64,000 nt of DNA. Source: Leptothrix discophora (lineage in GTDB: Bacteria; Pseudomonadota; Gammaproteobacteria; Burkholderiales; Burkholderiaceae_C). The stretch spans positions 62,001 through 126,000 of the forward strand of contig NZ_JAUZEE010000001.1 of the NCBI RefSeq assembly GCF_030705305.1, given 5' to 3'. Positions 25,411 through 34,229 of the stretch are shown in pieces (the first letter of the stretch is position 1; each line of letters starts with the position of its first letter). Both the position numbers and the translations under genes were made by a program. The notes under the pieces were generated by a model. It was not told the origin of the DNA, made no database searches, and saw only the letters and a list, made by a program, of their open reading frames with translations.

Positions 25411-26733
25411 ATGAAAGTCACTGTCGTCGGCACCGGTTATGTGGGCCTGGTCACGGGCGCCTGCCTGTCTGAAATGGGCAACCACGTGCTGTGCCTGGAC
25501 CTGGACGCCAGCAAGATCCAGACGCTGCTCGATGGCGGCATTCCCATCCACGAGCCGGGACTGGAAGAGGTGGTGCGACGCAACGTCGCCGCCGGCCGGC
25601 TGGAGTTCACGACCGACGTGGAGCGCGCCGTCTCGCACGGCACCATCCAGTTCATCGCCGTGGGCACGCCGCCCGACGAGGACGGCTCGGCCGACCTGAA
25701 GTACGTGCTGGCCGCGGCCCGCAGCATCGGCCGCACGATGACCGACTTCAAGGTCATCGTCGACAAGAGCACCGTGCCGGTGGGCACCGGTGACAAGGTC
25801 AAGGCGGCGGTCGAGGATGAGCTGGCCAAGCGCGGCGTCAAGCTCGACTTCGCGGTCTGCTCCAACCCCGAGTTCCTCAAGGAAGGCGCGGCGGTCAAGG
25901 ACTTCATGAGCCCCGACCGCGTCGTCGTCGGTGCCGAGGACGAGCGCGCGATCCTGCTGATGCGCGCGCTCTACGCGCCCTTCATCCGCAACCGCGAGCG
26001 GATGATGGTGATGGACGTCAAGAGCGCCGAGTTCACCAAGTACGCCGCCAACGCGATGCTGGCCACCCGCATCAGCTTCATGAACGAGCTGTCGCGCCTG
26101 GCCGAGAAGGTCGGCGCCGACATCGAGCTGGTGCGCCAGGGCATCGGTTCGGACCCGCGCATCGGCACGCACTTCCTGTACGCCGGTGCCGGCTACGGCG
26201 GCAGCTGCTTCCCGAAGGACGTCAAGGCGCTGGCCCGTACCGCTGCCGACGCCGGCATGCCCAGCAAGATGCTGACCGCCGTCGAGGCCGTCAACGACGA
26301 GCAGAAGCAGGTGCTGGTGCGCAAGGTCGTCGACCGCTACGGCGACGACCTGAGCGGGCGCACCTTCGCGCTGTGGGGCCTGGCCTTCAAGCCCAACACC
26401 GACGACATGCGCGAGGCCCCGAGCCGCGTGATCATCGAGGAGCTGGCCATGCGCGGTGCGCGCATCCAGGCCTATGACCCGGTGGCCATCCCCGAGGCCA
26501 GCCGCGTGATGCCGGCCAGCGAGGCGCTGAACTACGCCACCGGCGCCATGGCCGCGCTGGAAGGCGCCGACGCGCTGGTGATCGTCACCGAGTGGCGCGA
26601 GTTCCGCACGCCGGACTTCGACGCCATCCGCGACGCGCTCAAGGACAAGCTGGTGATCGACGGCCGCAACATGTACGACCCGGCGCTGATCCGCACCTTC
26701 GGGCTGGACTACCGCTGCATCGGCCGGCCCTGA
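25411..26733 (+). CDS. ugd: UDP-glucose 6-dehydrogenase
   Basis: 440 residues. Oxidises UDP-glucose to UDP-glucuronate with two NAD+. The Rossmann start is [19 protein letters not shown]; catalytic Cys266 is in [11 protein letters not shown]; the central helix [17 protein letters not shown] and the C-terminal domain ([20 protein letters not shown]) are intact. UDP-glucuronate would feed acidic exopolysaccharide synthesis, so the gene fits the nearby EPS locus although it lies 10 kb away. A GAGGGA ribosome-binding site precedes ATG 25411. Transcribed alone, with a terminator after it. Confidence 0.96.
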   Translation: MKVTVVGTGYVGLVTGACLSEMGNHVLCLDLDASKIQTLLDGGIPIHEPGLEEVVRRNVAAGRLEFTTDVERAVSHGTIQFIAVGTPPDEDGSADLKYVLAAARSIGRTMTDFKVIVDKSTVPVGTGDKVKAAVEDELAKRGVKLDFAVCSNPEFLKEGAAVKDFMSPDRVVVGAEDERAILLMRALYAPFIRNRERMMVMDVKSAEFTKYAANAMLATRISFMNELSRLAEKVGADIELVRQGIGSDPRIGTHFLYAGAGYGGSCFPKDVKALARTAADAGMPSKMLTAVEAVNDEQKQVLVRKVVDRYGDDLSGRTFALWGLAFKPNTDDMREAPSRVIIEELAMRGARIQAYDPVAIPEASRVMPASEALNYATGAMAALEGADALVIVTEWREFRTPDFDAIRDALKDKLVIDGRNMYDPALIRTFGLDYRCIGRP

Positions 26734-26752
26734 ACTGCTTGCGCCCATGAAG

Positions 26753-26780
26753 AACGCCGGCCCTGGGCCGGCGTTTCCTT
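26753..26780 (+). terminator. Rho-independent terminator of ugd
   Basis: 10-bp stem AACGCCGGCC/GGCCGGCGTT with a CTG loop (26753-26775) followed by TCCTTT, about 20 bp after the ugd stop. Confidence 0.9.
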
Positions 26781-26870
26781 TGGTGACCTTGCTTGCGTCC
26801 GGTGGGGTACGGTGGCCCCGTTCGTGCCAGCCCGGTCCAGCCGGCGGTCCAGTCGGCGGTGTGGGCCGCC

Positions 26871-27461
26871 TCAGGCCATCAGGTGCGCGCCCGGATACCG
26901 CGGCGCGTGCAGGGCCGGATGGGCCGCATCGAGCTCATCCAGGCAGCCGAAGCTGCTGACGCTGACGCGCCCGCCGCGGTCCAGGAAGAACTGCGACAGC
27001 TGGGCGCGGACCTGCTCGGCGTAGCGGGCATAGAGGCCCACGTGCAGCATCGCGCGGGCCTGGCGCAGCTGGCCTTCACGCTGCAGTTCCAGCACGTCGC
27101 CGGCGGCGAGGTGGAGGTTGCGGTGGCTGACGATCAGGCGGCGGTAGGTCGGCAGCCTGCCGTAGAGCATGTAGCCGTCGCCGTGCAGCCAGCGGCCGAG
27201 CCGGCCGGTGTCGCAGCGGCGGATGCGCTCGATGTCCAGCCTGGGGTCGTCCTGGCCGGTGAGGGCGGCTTCCAGGCGGCGTGTCAGCGCGGTGTGGGCC
27301 CGCATCGCGGTGCCGAAGTCCATGCCGTCGGCGCAGCGCATCTCGCTCGGGCGACCGGCTCGCCGGTACGCCGGCTCGTCATCGTCGCTTGCTTGAACGT
27401 CCAGGGGGTCCAGCAGGTACAGGCGCGCCGCGATGTGGGCCAGACCATCCAGAAAGTTCAT
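26871..27461 (-). CDS. Stand-alone CZB (chemoreceptor zinc-binding)-like domain protein
   Basis: 196 residues, soluble. Candidate zinc ligands in CZB order: His56 in AHTAL, Cys83 in RRCDTGRLGRW, and His113/His117 in SHRNLH (HxxxH). The C-x-L/F-G-x-W core is altered, with extra residues between Cys83 and the Gly-x-Trp. CZB domains sense zinc in chemoreceptors and diguanylate cyclases; here no output domain is attached, so it would have to act through a partner. A hairpin and an ATACA-N5-TGTAT inverted repeat (27515-27529) lie upstream. Confidence in the family is moderate. Confidence 0.65.
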   Translation of the reverse strand: MNFLDGLAHIAARLYLLDPLDVQASDDDEPAYRRAGRPSEMRCADGMDFGTAMRAHTALTRRLEAALTGQDDPRLDIERIRRCDTGRLGRWLHGDGYMLYGRLPTYRRLIVSHRNLHLAAGDVLELQREGQLRQARAMLHVGLYARYAEQVRAQLSQFFLDRGGRVSVSSFGCLDELDAAHPALHAPRYPGAHLMA

Positions 27462-27621
27462 CGGGAATCCCTCGAATCTGTAGACGCGCCCCTGAAACAG
27501 GGGATGGCGAACAGATACAAATTGTGTATTCGAGGCTGACGTGAAACTTTCAGATTGCCATCGATTCTTGAACCATCCTTACCCAACCGTGTATGGCTGA
27601 CGCTTGACGGGTGTCAATCGT

Positions 27622-28812
27622 TCAGCCCTTGTCCAGGGTCAGGCGCTGGGACCCGATGCGGGCCAGCCAGACGATGGCCGCGCCCAGCAACAGCAGGGGC
27701 ACCAGCGTGGCCGCGTTCATCGCCTGCCAGCCGCCCTGGACGACCAGCGCGCCCGAGCCGAAGGCGGTCAGCGTCATCACGACGTAGACGCAGAAGTCCA
27801 GCCCGGCCTGCGCGGTGGTGCGCTCCTCGGGCCGGTAGCACTCGGTGGCCAGCGCGGTGCCGCCGATGTAGAGGAAGTTCCAGCCCAGGCCCAGCACGAA
27901 CAGCGCGACCAGGAAGTGCATCAGGTCGACGCCCGACAGCGCCACCGCCACGCAGGCGATGTTGAGCACCAGCCCGGCGCTGAGGATCCTGACGGTGCCG
28001 AAGCGCTTGATCAGGTTGCCGGTGAAGAAGCTCGGCACGAACATGCCCAGCACATGCCACTCCAGCACCAGCGCGGCCGACGCGAAGGGGTGGCCGCACT
28101 GTGACATCGCGATCGGTGTGGCCGACATCAGCAGGTTCATGACGCCGTAGCCCATCGAGCAGGCCGCGATGGCCACGATGAACTTCGGCTGGCGGATGAT
28201 CTCGCGCAGCGGACGGCCGCGCGCGGCGCTGCCGTCGGCGGCCAGCGGCGCGGCCATCACCGGGAAGCGGATGAACTGCATCACCACGATGCCGGCGGCG
28301 GCCAGCACCATCAGCGCCAGGTAGGGGCCGACGAAGGGCACGACCAGCGCCTCGCGGGTGGCGCTGGCCAGGTTCGGGCCGACCACCGCGCCGATGATGC
28401 CGGCGGCCAGCACCCAGGAAATCGCCTTTTCCTTGTAGGACGGCTCGACCAGCTCGGCCGCCGCGAAGCGGTAGAGCGAGGCATTGGCGTTGAAGTAGCC
28501 GTTGATCAGCGTGGCGGTGGAGAGCAGCCAGAAGCTGCCGATCCAGGCCGCCCAGGCCGCCAGGGCGGCCGCGCCCATGCCCACCAGCAGGCCGAGCTGG
28601 AAGGTGCGCTGGCGGCCCCAGGCGCGCTGGTGCCGCGCGACCAGCGGCGTGGCCAGCGCGCCGCCGGCAACGTAGGCGGCGATCGGCAGCGTGGCCAGGA
28701 AGGCGGACGGGGCCAGGTGCAGGCCGAGCAGGCCATTGACCGCGACCAGCGTGACGTTGGTCGACAGGAACAGCCCCTGGCAGATCGCCAGCAGCAGCAG
28801 TTGAGCGTTCAT
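27622..28812 (-). CDS. MFS transporter
   Basis: 396 residues with 12 predicted helices, a typical major facilitator length. The helix 2-3 loop reads RHQRAWGRQRTFQLG, the variant of the GxxxDRxGRR signature, and duplicated helices follow after a central loop near residue 200 (AAPLAADGSAARGRPLRE). The substrate is unknown; the sequence is of the general drug/sugar-type group. A single gene between the CZB protein and the GGDEF-EAL gene, on the same strand as both but separated by 160 and 85 bp. Confidence 0.85.
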   Translation of the reverse strand: MNAQLLLLAICQGLFLSTNVTLVAVNGLLGLHLAPSAFLATLPIAAYVAGGALATPLVARHQRAWGRQRTFQLGLLVGMGAAALAAWAAWIGSFWLLSTATLINGYFNANASLYRFAAAELVEPSYKEKAISWVLAAGIIGAVVGPNLASATREALVVPFVGPYLALMVLAAAGIVVMQFIRFPVMAAPLAADGSAARGRPLREIIRQPKFIVAIAACSMGYGVMNLLMSATPIAMSQCGHPFASAALVLEWHVLGMFVPSFFTGNLIKRFGTVRILSAGLVLNIACVAVALSGVDLMHFLVALFVLGLGWNFLYIGGTALATECYRPEERTTAQAGLDFCVYVVMTLTAFGSGALVVQGGWQAMNAATLVPLLLLGAAIVWLARIGSQRLTLDKG

Positions 28813-28897
28813 CGGTGCCCCTCGTTGGAGCGCGGCAGTGTAGGGGGCGGTCTGTCCCTGCCGAGACGCCCGCCCAGACCCCCGCCCGGACCGGCGC

Positions 28898-31087
28898 TCA
28901 GGCCGGCAGCAGGCCCAGCGGCGCCGGTTCGGTCGGGGCGGGCAGGCTGCGGGCGCGCGACATCGGCAGGCCGCCGGCGACGCGCTCGCGCAGCAGCGCC
29001 GCGATGGTCGTGCTGTCCTGCGCCTGTGCGTACAGGTAGCCCTGGGCGATGTCGCAGTCGTGCTCGGCCAGGAACTGGCGCTGCTCCTCGGACTCGACGC
29101 CCTCGGCCACCACCGGCAGGCCCAGCCCGTGAGCCAGCGCGATCGTGGCGCGCACGATGGCCGCGCCGTTCGGGTCGCGGCTGATGTCGCGCACGAAGCT
29201 CGGGTCGATCTTGATCTGGTCGACGCGGAAGTTCTTCAGGTGCGACAGCGACGAGAAGCCGGTGCCGAAATCGTCCATCGAGACCTGCACGCCCATCTCG
29301 CGCAGCTCGGCCAGGAGGCTGCGCAGCTGGCCCAGGTCGGCCATCGCGGTCGACTCGGTGACCTCGATCTTGAGCAGGCCCGGCGCGACGTGGTGTTCGG
29401 CCAGCGCCTGCCCCACCACGCTGACCAGGCGGCGGTCCAGGCATTGCCGGGTCGACACGTTGACCGACACCGGCACCAGCGGCAGGCCCTGCGAGCGCCA
29501 GCGGGCGAGCTGGCCGATGGCCTCGCGCACGACCCATTCGCCGATGTGCAGGATCAGCGAGGTCTCCTCGGTGACGGGCAGGAAGCGCGCCGGACGCCAG
29601 AGCGTGCCGTCCGGCTGGCGCCAGCGCAGCAGCGCCTCCAGGCCGACCACCTGGCCGCTGCGCAGGTCGACCTGCGGCTGGTAGTGCAGCACGAAGCTGT
29701 TCTGGTCCAGGGCGTGGCGCAGGCGGGTTTCCAGGGCCAGCCATTCGCGCGTCCAGGCCGGCATCTCGCTGGCATAGAACTCGAAGCGCCGGCCGCCACG
29801 GGCCTTGCCGCGGTACATGGCGGTGTCGGCCATGGCCAGCAGGGCGTCGGCGGCGCAGCCATCGTGCGGGGCCATCGCGATGCCGACGCTGCAGCCGCAG
29901 GCGACCTCGATCGCGGCGGCGTCCTCCGCCTCGATGCGGATCTCGCGGATCACCGCGTCGATCATCTGCGCGGCCCGCGCGGCCACCACCTCGCGGTCGT
30001 GGGCGTCCTCCAGCAGCACGACGAACTCGTCGCCACCCCAGCGCGCCAGCGTGTCGTGGGCACGCAGGCAGCGCTGCAGGCGCTGCGCCACGGTGCGCAG
30101 CACCGCGTCGCCCTGGCGGTGGCCCAGGCTGTCGTTGATGCGCTTGAAGCGGTCGAGGTCGATGAAGAGCACGGCGACGTGGCGATGCCCGGCCTGCGCG
30201 GCCAGCACCGCCTGCTGCAGCCGGTCGCTCAGCAGCGCGCGGTTGGGCAGGCCGGTCAGGGCGTCGTGGGTCGCGTCGCGCTGCAGGCGCTCGGCGTTGG
30301 CGATCTGTTCGGTCATGTCCGACAAGGCCAGCACCACGGCGATGACCCGCCCGCCCTGGTCGGTCGGCAGGCGGCTGTCGACCGGGCGACCGTGCTGTCG
30401 CTCGGCCGGCAACAGGCTGGCCGGGCGGGTGACCGCATCCTTGGCCGGCGTCTGCTCGAAGACCGGACTGGCAACCACCTGCACGCGACGCTCGCCAGCG
30501 TCGGTTGAGAGCTGCAGCGTATGGCCGACCTCGACCACCCGGCGCGAGCGGCGGCAGCGCGCCAGTGCCTCGGCCAGCGCTTGCGCGTCGGCCGCCGGCC
30601 AGGGCAGGGCCTGCACCACGGACAGGCCCAGCAGCTGCGGCGCGGCCAGGTTGCACAGCCGTTCGGCACTTGGGTTGAGGTAGCGCAGCCGGTCGGCCGC
30701 ATCGACCGTCATCACGCCGTCGGTGATGGCCTGCAGCGTCGCCGCGGCACGGTTGCGTTCCTGCCGCAGGGCCCGACGGGCCAGCCGCAATTCACGGTTG
30801 CGGGTCAGCAGCACCGCCAGCGCGATGCCCAGCGTCAGCATGATGGCCGGGACCCAGGCCCGGGCCGGCGTGGGTGACAGGGACAGGCCCCAGTCGTCGA
30901 AGACGAACAGCAGCGGCTCGATCGCCAGCTCGGTCAGCACCATCGTCGTGATGGCGATTACCCAGGGCCGCCGGGCGATCCGCCACAGCCGTGCCGGCCA
31001 GGCTTGCCGGAGGCTGGTGGCGGCGGGTGCGGCAGTGGCTGCGGCGGTGGGTTCGGCGGAAGGGGGAGAGGGTCGGCGGGCGGTCAT
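28898..31087 (-). CDS. PAS-GGDEF-EAL cyclic-di-GMP turnover protein
   Basis: 729 residues. Order: two N-terminal membrane helices (about 41-62 and 78-96) with a short periplasmic loop, a PAS domain (about 112-260), a GGDEF domain with intact WGGDEF at 350-355, and an EAL domain with Glu484-Ala-Leu, VNVSTRQ, the DDFGTG motif, KIDPSFVRDI and VAEGVE. Both cyclase and phosphodiesterase sites look complete, so it could make or degrade c-di-GMP. A regulator of exopolysaccharide and surface protein output is a reasonable inference given the neighbourhood, but nothing in the sequence names its targets. Confidence 0.93.
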   Translation of the reverse strand: MTARRPSPPSAEPTAAATAAPAATSLRQAWPARLWRIARRPWVIAITTMVLTELAIEPLLFVFDDWGLSLSPTPARAWVPAIMLTLGIALAVLLTRNRELRLARRALRQERNRAAATLQAITDGVMTVDAADRLRYLNPSAERLCNLAAPQLLGLSVVQALPWPAADAQALAEALARCRRSRRVVEVGHTLQLSTDAGERRVQVVASPVFEQTPAKDAVTRPASLLPAERQHGRPVDSRLPTDQGGRVIAVVLALSDMTEQIANAERLQRDATHDALTGLPNRALLSDRLQQAVLAAQAGHRHVAVLFIDLDRFKRINDSLGHRQGDAVLRTVAQRLQRCLRAHDTLARWGGDEFVVLLEDAHDREVVAARAAQMIDAVIREIRIEAEDAAAIEVACGCSVGIAMAPHDGCAADALLAMADTAMYRGKARGGRRFEFYASEMPAWTREWLALETRLRHALDQNSFVLHYQPQVDLRSGQVVGLEALLRWRQPDGTLWRPARFLPVTEETSLILHIGEWVVREAIGQLARWRSQGLPLVPVSVNVSTRQCLDRRLVSVVGQALAEHHVAPGLLKIEVTESTAMADLGQLRSLLAELREMGVQVSMDDFGTGFSSLSHLKNFRVDQIKIDPSFVRDISRDPNGAAIVRATIALAHGLGLPVVAEGVESEEQRQFLAEHDCDIAQGYLYAQAQDSTTIAALLRERVAGGLPMSRARSLPAPTEPAPLGLLPA

Positions 31088-31268
31088 CGGTGGGCTTCAA
31101 GCCTGAAGCACAGATTAACTGCCCGGCAATAACCGGCACGTCTCAACCTTCGGAGGGATTGCCGGTTTTTTCACAAAAAGACACGGCACTTGATCGGCCG
31201 CGGTTGACCTTGCCTCAAGCTCGTTGGATGGGAAAAAGGTCCATTCCATCGGGCCTTTGGGGTGAGGC

Positions 31269-32165
31269 TCAATCGATGATCCTGAGGGCGCGCAGGTCGA
31301 TGCGGCCGTCGTGCATCGGCGGACACCACAGTGTGGCGCCGGACAGCGGGCGGCTGAATCCGAACAGCGCGTCGACCTGACCGTCCTCGGCGCCGGCCAT
31401 GCGCGCAAGCTGGGCCTCGAAGGCATCGAGGCGCTGGGCGAAGGCGCTGAAGTAGAGGCCGCCGCGCCCTTCGGACAGCCACGGCATCGAGCGGCGCAGC
31501 ACGAAGGCCTCGGGCGCGAAGTCTTCCTGGGCGGTGCGCTTGACGTGGGCGGTCTCGGGCGCGTCCTCGATCTCCTCGTTGTCGGCCAGGCGGCGGCCGA
31601 TGGCGAGGTCACGCTGCGCCGGCGCCAGGGCCCGGAAGGCCGCCAGGTCGTGCTGCCAGCGCTGCACGGCCAGCAGGCTGCCGCCGTCCAGGCCGGCGCC
31701 CTGGCCGTCGATGAAGGCCGTGGCCAGGGCGGCGTCGCCGACCGGGTTCTCGGTGCCGTCCTCGTAGCCGGTCAGGTCACGGCCTTCGGCATGGCGGAAG
31801 GCGGGCAGGTTCTCGGTGATCGAGAAGGCCGGCGTCAGGCGCTCGACCAGCGCCTCGGCCTGCCACAGCAGCGCAGCCGGGTCGTCGCCGCGCAGCCACA
31901 GCCACAGGTCGAAGGGCGTGGCCGGCAGGTCGACGCGGGCATCGACCGGGGCGCGGAAATCGCGCAGGCCGGGCACCGCATCGGCGCTGGCCAGCCGCGT
32001 CACCAGCCCGGCGCCCAGGCCCAGCACGGCGCTGCGGCCGTCGACCTCGGCGGCCAGCGCGCGCAGCAGGTGGCGCAGGCGGCCCAGGTCGGCGTCGGGC
32101 CGCAGCGCACATCCGAGGTAGCGGCCGTGGGCCGGGACGGGTTCGAGGATGCCGGGCTGGAACAT
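31269..32165 (-). CDS. Dyp-type heme peroxidase (YfeX-like)
   Basis: 298 residues, the length of YfeX-type dye-decolourising peroxidases. The catalytic GxxDG motif is GYEDG at 133-137 (Asp136), the proximal heme ligand is His207 in ETAHVKRT, and the distal Arg is around 225. No signal peptide or Tat motif, so a cytoplasmic enzyme. Substrate unknown; such proteins oxidise porphyrinogens and dyes with peroxide. Monocistronic, with a 100-bp gap to scpA on the same strand. Confidence 0.9.
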   Translation of the reverse strand: MFQPGILEPVPAHGRYLGCALRPDADLGRLRHLLRALAAEVDGRSAVLGLGAGLVTRLASADAVPGLRDFRAPVDARVDLPATPFDLWLWLRGDDPAALLWQAEALVERLTPAFSITENLPAFRHAEGRDLTGYEDGTENPVGDAALATAFIDGQGAGLDGGSLLAVQRWQHDLAAFRALAPAQRDLAIGRRLADNEEIEDAPETAHVKRTAQEDFAPEAFVLRRSMPWLSEGRGGLYFSAFAQRLDAFEAQLARMAGAEDGQVDALFGFSRPLSGATLWCPPMHDGRIDLRALRIID

Positions 32166-32238
32166 GGCGGTTCGGGGGGGGACGTGGGGTGACGGGACGT
32201 GCAGGCGACAGCGGCGACGCGGCAGGCCGGGGCGGGAC

Positions 32239-33171
32239 TCAGCCGACCAGCAGCGCGTCGTCCTCGTCGTCGAGCACGGGCTCTTCGAGGGCGCTGGCCT
32301 GGTAGGCCAGCCGGACGTAGACCGGCGCGAAGGCTTCGGCCTGGGTGATCTCGAGCAGGCGCTCGCGGGCGAGTTCGAGCATCGCGATGAAGGTCACGAC
32401 CACGACCTGGGTGCCGTGGCCGGTCTCGAACAGGTCCTGGAACTCGACGAAGCGCTGTCCCTGCAGCTTGCGCAGCAGGATGCTCATGTGTTCGCGCACC
32501 GACAGCTGCTCGCGGCTGATGCGGTGGTGCTCCGTCAGGCGGGCGCGCTTGAGGACGTCGGCCCAGGCGTCGCGCAGCTCGGCCAGGCCGACCTCGGGCC
32601 AGCGCGGCTCGTCGGACTGCTCGATCGTGACCTGCGCGCGCAGGAAGTCGCGGCCCAGCACCGGCAGGCCGTCGAGGCGGGCGGCGCCGAGCTTGATGCG
32701 CTCGTACTCCAGCAGCCGGCGGACCAGCTCGGCGCGCGGGTCCTGGACCTCGTCGGCGCCTTCGACCTTCCGGGGCGGCAGCAGCATGCGCGACTTGATC
32801 TCGATGAGCATCGCCGCCATCAGCAGGTACTCGGCGGCGAGTTCGAGGTTGTGCTCGCGGATCTGGTCGACGTAGTCGAGGTACTGGCGCGTGACATCCG
32901 CCATCGGGATGTCGAGGATGTTGAAGTTCTGCTTGCGGATCAGGTAGAGCAGCAGGTCCAGCGGTCCCTGGAAGGTCTCCAGGAAGACCTCCAGCGCATC
33001 CGGCGGGATGTAGAGGTCCTGCGGCATCGAGAACAGTGGCTCGCCGTAGAGCCGCGCGACCGCGACGTGGTCGACCACGTCGGTGGCGACCTCGTCCGGC
33101 TGGGGCGCGTCACCGAGCGCCTGCGCCTCGGCGGCCAGGGCCGCCGCGCCGTTCTCGTCGACCGGGCTCAA
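32239..33171 (-). CDS. scpA: Segregation and condensation protein A
   Basis: ScpA is the kleisin subunit of the SMC-ScpA-ScpB complex for chromosome compaction. The kleisin core begins LEVFLETFQGPLDLLLYLI, then NFNILDIPMADVTRQYLDYV and LAAEYLLMAAMLIEIKSRML; a winged-helix region near the end (VVVVTFIAMLELARER) binds SMC. A TTG at 33171, overlapping the DUF3460 stop (TTGA), gives 310 residues with an acidic 40-residue N-terminal leader; an internal ATG at about 33027 (MPQDLYIPP) would also work. DUF3460 immediately upstream is the usual betaproteobacterial arrangement. Confidence 0.88.
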   Translation of the reverse strand: MSPVDENGAAALAAEAQALGDAPQPDEVATDVVDHVAVARLYGEPLFSMPQDLYIPPDALEVFLETFQGPLDLLLYLIRKQNFNILDIPMADVTRQYLDYVDQIREHNLELAAEYLLMAAMLIEIKSRMLLPPRKVEGADEVQDPRAELVRRLLEYERIKLGAARLDGLPVLGRDFLRAQVTIEQSDEPRWPEVGLAELRDAWADVLKRARLTEHHRISREQLSVREHMSILLRKLQGQRFVEFQDLFETGHGTQVVVVTFIAMLELARERLLEITQAEAFAPVYVRLAYQASALEEPVLDDEDDALLVG

Positions 33172-33368
33172 GCCTTGGTCTGGTAGACGTAGGGCTGCTG
33201 GGGCACGCGGGCGTCCTTGAAGTCGGTCTCGGCCACGTGGTCGATCGGGCGGTCCCACAGCAGGCCGCGGCCTTCGCGCTGGCGCGATTCGAGCTTCGGG
33301 TCCTGCTGCTTGAGCGACTCGATGAACTGGGTCGTCTCGGACTTGTAGTGTTTCCAGAAGAGCGGCAT
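33168..33368 (-). CDS. DUF3460 family protein
   Basis: 66 residues, small and soluble, with the family pattern FxxHYxSExTQFIxxLKxxxP at the N-terminus and GRxLLWDRP plus a VPQQPYVYQ tail. DUF3460 proteins are found in Betaproteobacteria just before scpA; function unknown. Its TGA overlaps the proposed TTG start of scpA. Confidence 0.88.
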   Translation of the reverse strand: MPLFWKHYKSETTQFIESLKQQDPKLESRQREGRGLLWDRPIDHVAETDFKDARVPQQPYVYQTKA

Positions 33369-33437
33369 GTCGGTCCCGGCGCTGAGGCCGTCGGTCGTTG
33401 GTGGAATCCCGCGATTTTAGGGCGCGGGACCGGGTCG

Positions 33438-34217
33438 TCAGGGGGTCGGATGGGCGCGGCCGCGCAGATCGTCCAGCACCGGCAGGGCCGCCAGCAGCAC
33501 CAGCGCCAGGGCCAGCGGCACGGTGGCGATGAAGCCGGAGTGCTTGAAGGCCAGCGCGCCGACCAGGCCGCCGGCGAAGAACAGGCCGGCGATCAGCACC
33601 AGCACGGCCAGGCGCTCGCGGTTGGCCTGCACCGGCGGCAGCGTCGGTTCGCCCGGTCCGGCCGGGGCGTTCCAGTAGACCGCCCGGCCCAGCTCGATGC
33701 CGATGTCGGTGATCACGCCCGTCAGGTGGGTGGTGCGGATCTCGGCGTTCGAGATCTTGGTCACCACCGCGTTCTGCAGGCCCATGATGAAGCACAGCAG
33801 CAGCACGGTGGCCGGCAGCAGCGCCTGCGCGCCGAGGCTGGCCGACCAGTGCTCCAGCGTGCCGCCGAGCAGGCCGAAGACCAGCAGCAGCAGCGCTTCC
33901 AGCAGCAGCGCGAGCGCGTACTCGCTGTGCATGGCGCGACGGCGGGCCCAGTTCGTCAGCACCGCCGTGGTCATCGCCCCGGCGACGAAGGCCAGCAAGG
34001 CCAGCAGGCCCGCGCCGGCCGCGACCCAGGCGCCCAGCACCAGGTCGTCGGCCAGGGCCGAGACCACGCCGGTCATGTGCGAGGTGTAGCGCTGCACGGC
34101 CAGGAAGCCACCGGCGTTGATCGCACCGGCGTTGAAGGCCAGCAGCGCGCCGAGCCGGCGGTTGGCGGCGCGTGTGCGGTGGCGGCCGGTCAGGCCGCGC
34201 AGGTAGGCACCGGGCAT
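33438..34217 (-). CDS. YoaK/DUF1275 family membrane protein
   Basis: 259 residues with about six hydrophobic helices. Family marks: AFNAGAINAGGFLAVQRYTSHMTG near the N-terminus and GLQNAVVTKISNAEIRTTHLTGVITDIG in the middle. Role unknown; a transport function has been proposed for the family. Follows metG on the same strand with 12 bp between, suggesting co-transcription. Confidence 0.88.
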   Translation of the reverse strand: MPGAYLRGLTGRHRTRAANRRLGALLAFNAGAINAGGFLAVQRYTSHMTGVVSALADDLVLGAWVAAGAGLLALLAFVAGAMTTAVLTNWARRRAMHSEYALALLLEALLLLVFGLLGGTLEHWSASLGAQALLPATVLLLCFIMGLQNAVVTKISNAEIRTTHLTGVITDIGIELGRAVYWNAPAGPGEPTLPPVQANRERLAVLVLIAGLFFAGGLVGALAFKHSGFIATVPLALALVLLAALPVLDDLRGRAHPTP

Positions 34218-34229
34218 CGGCCTCGCGCG

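Noticed and set aside
31131-31172. Hairpin followed by T tract between the GGDEF-EAL and peroxidase genes
   Set aside because: The T tract is on the plus strand, where no gene ends; on the minus strand the run is absent. Its role cannot be stated.
31088-31268. Possible c-di-GMP riboswitch upstream of the GGDEF-EAL gene
   Set aside because: No GEMM-type conserved core was found on the reverse strand.
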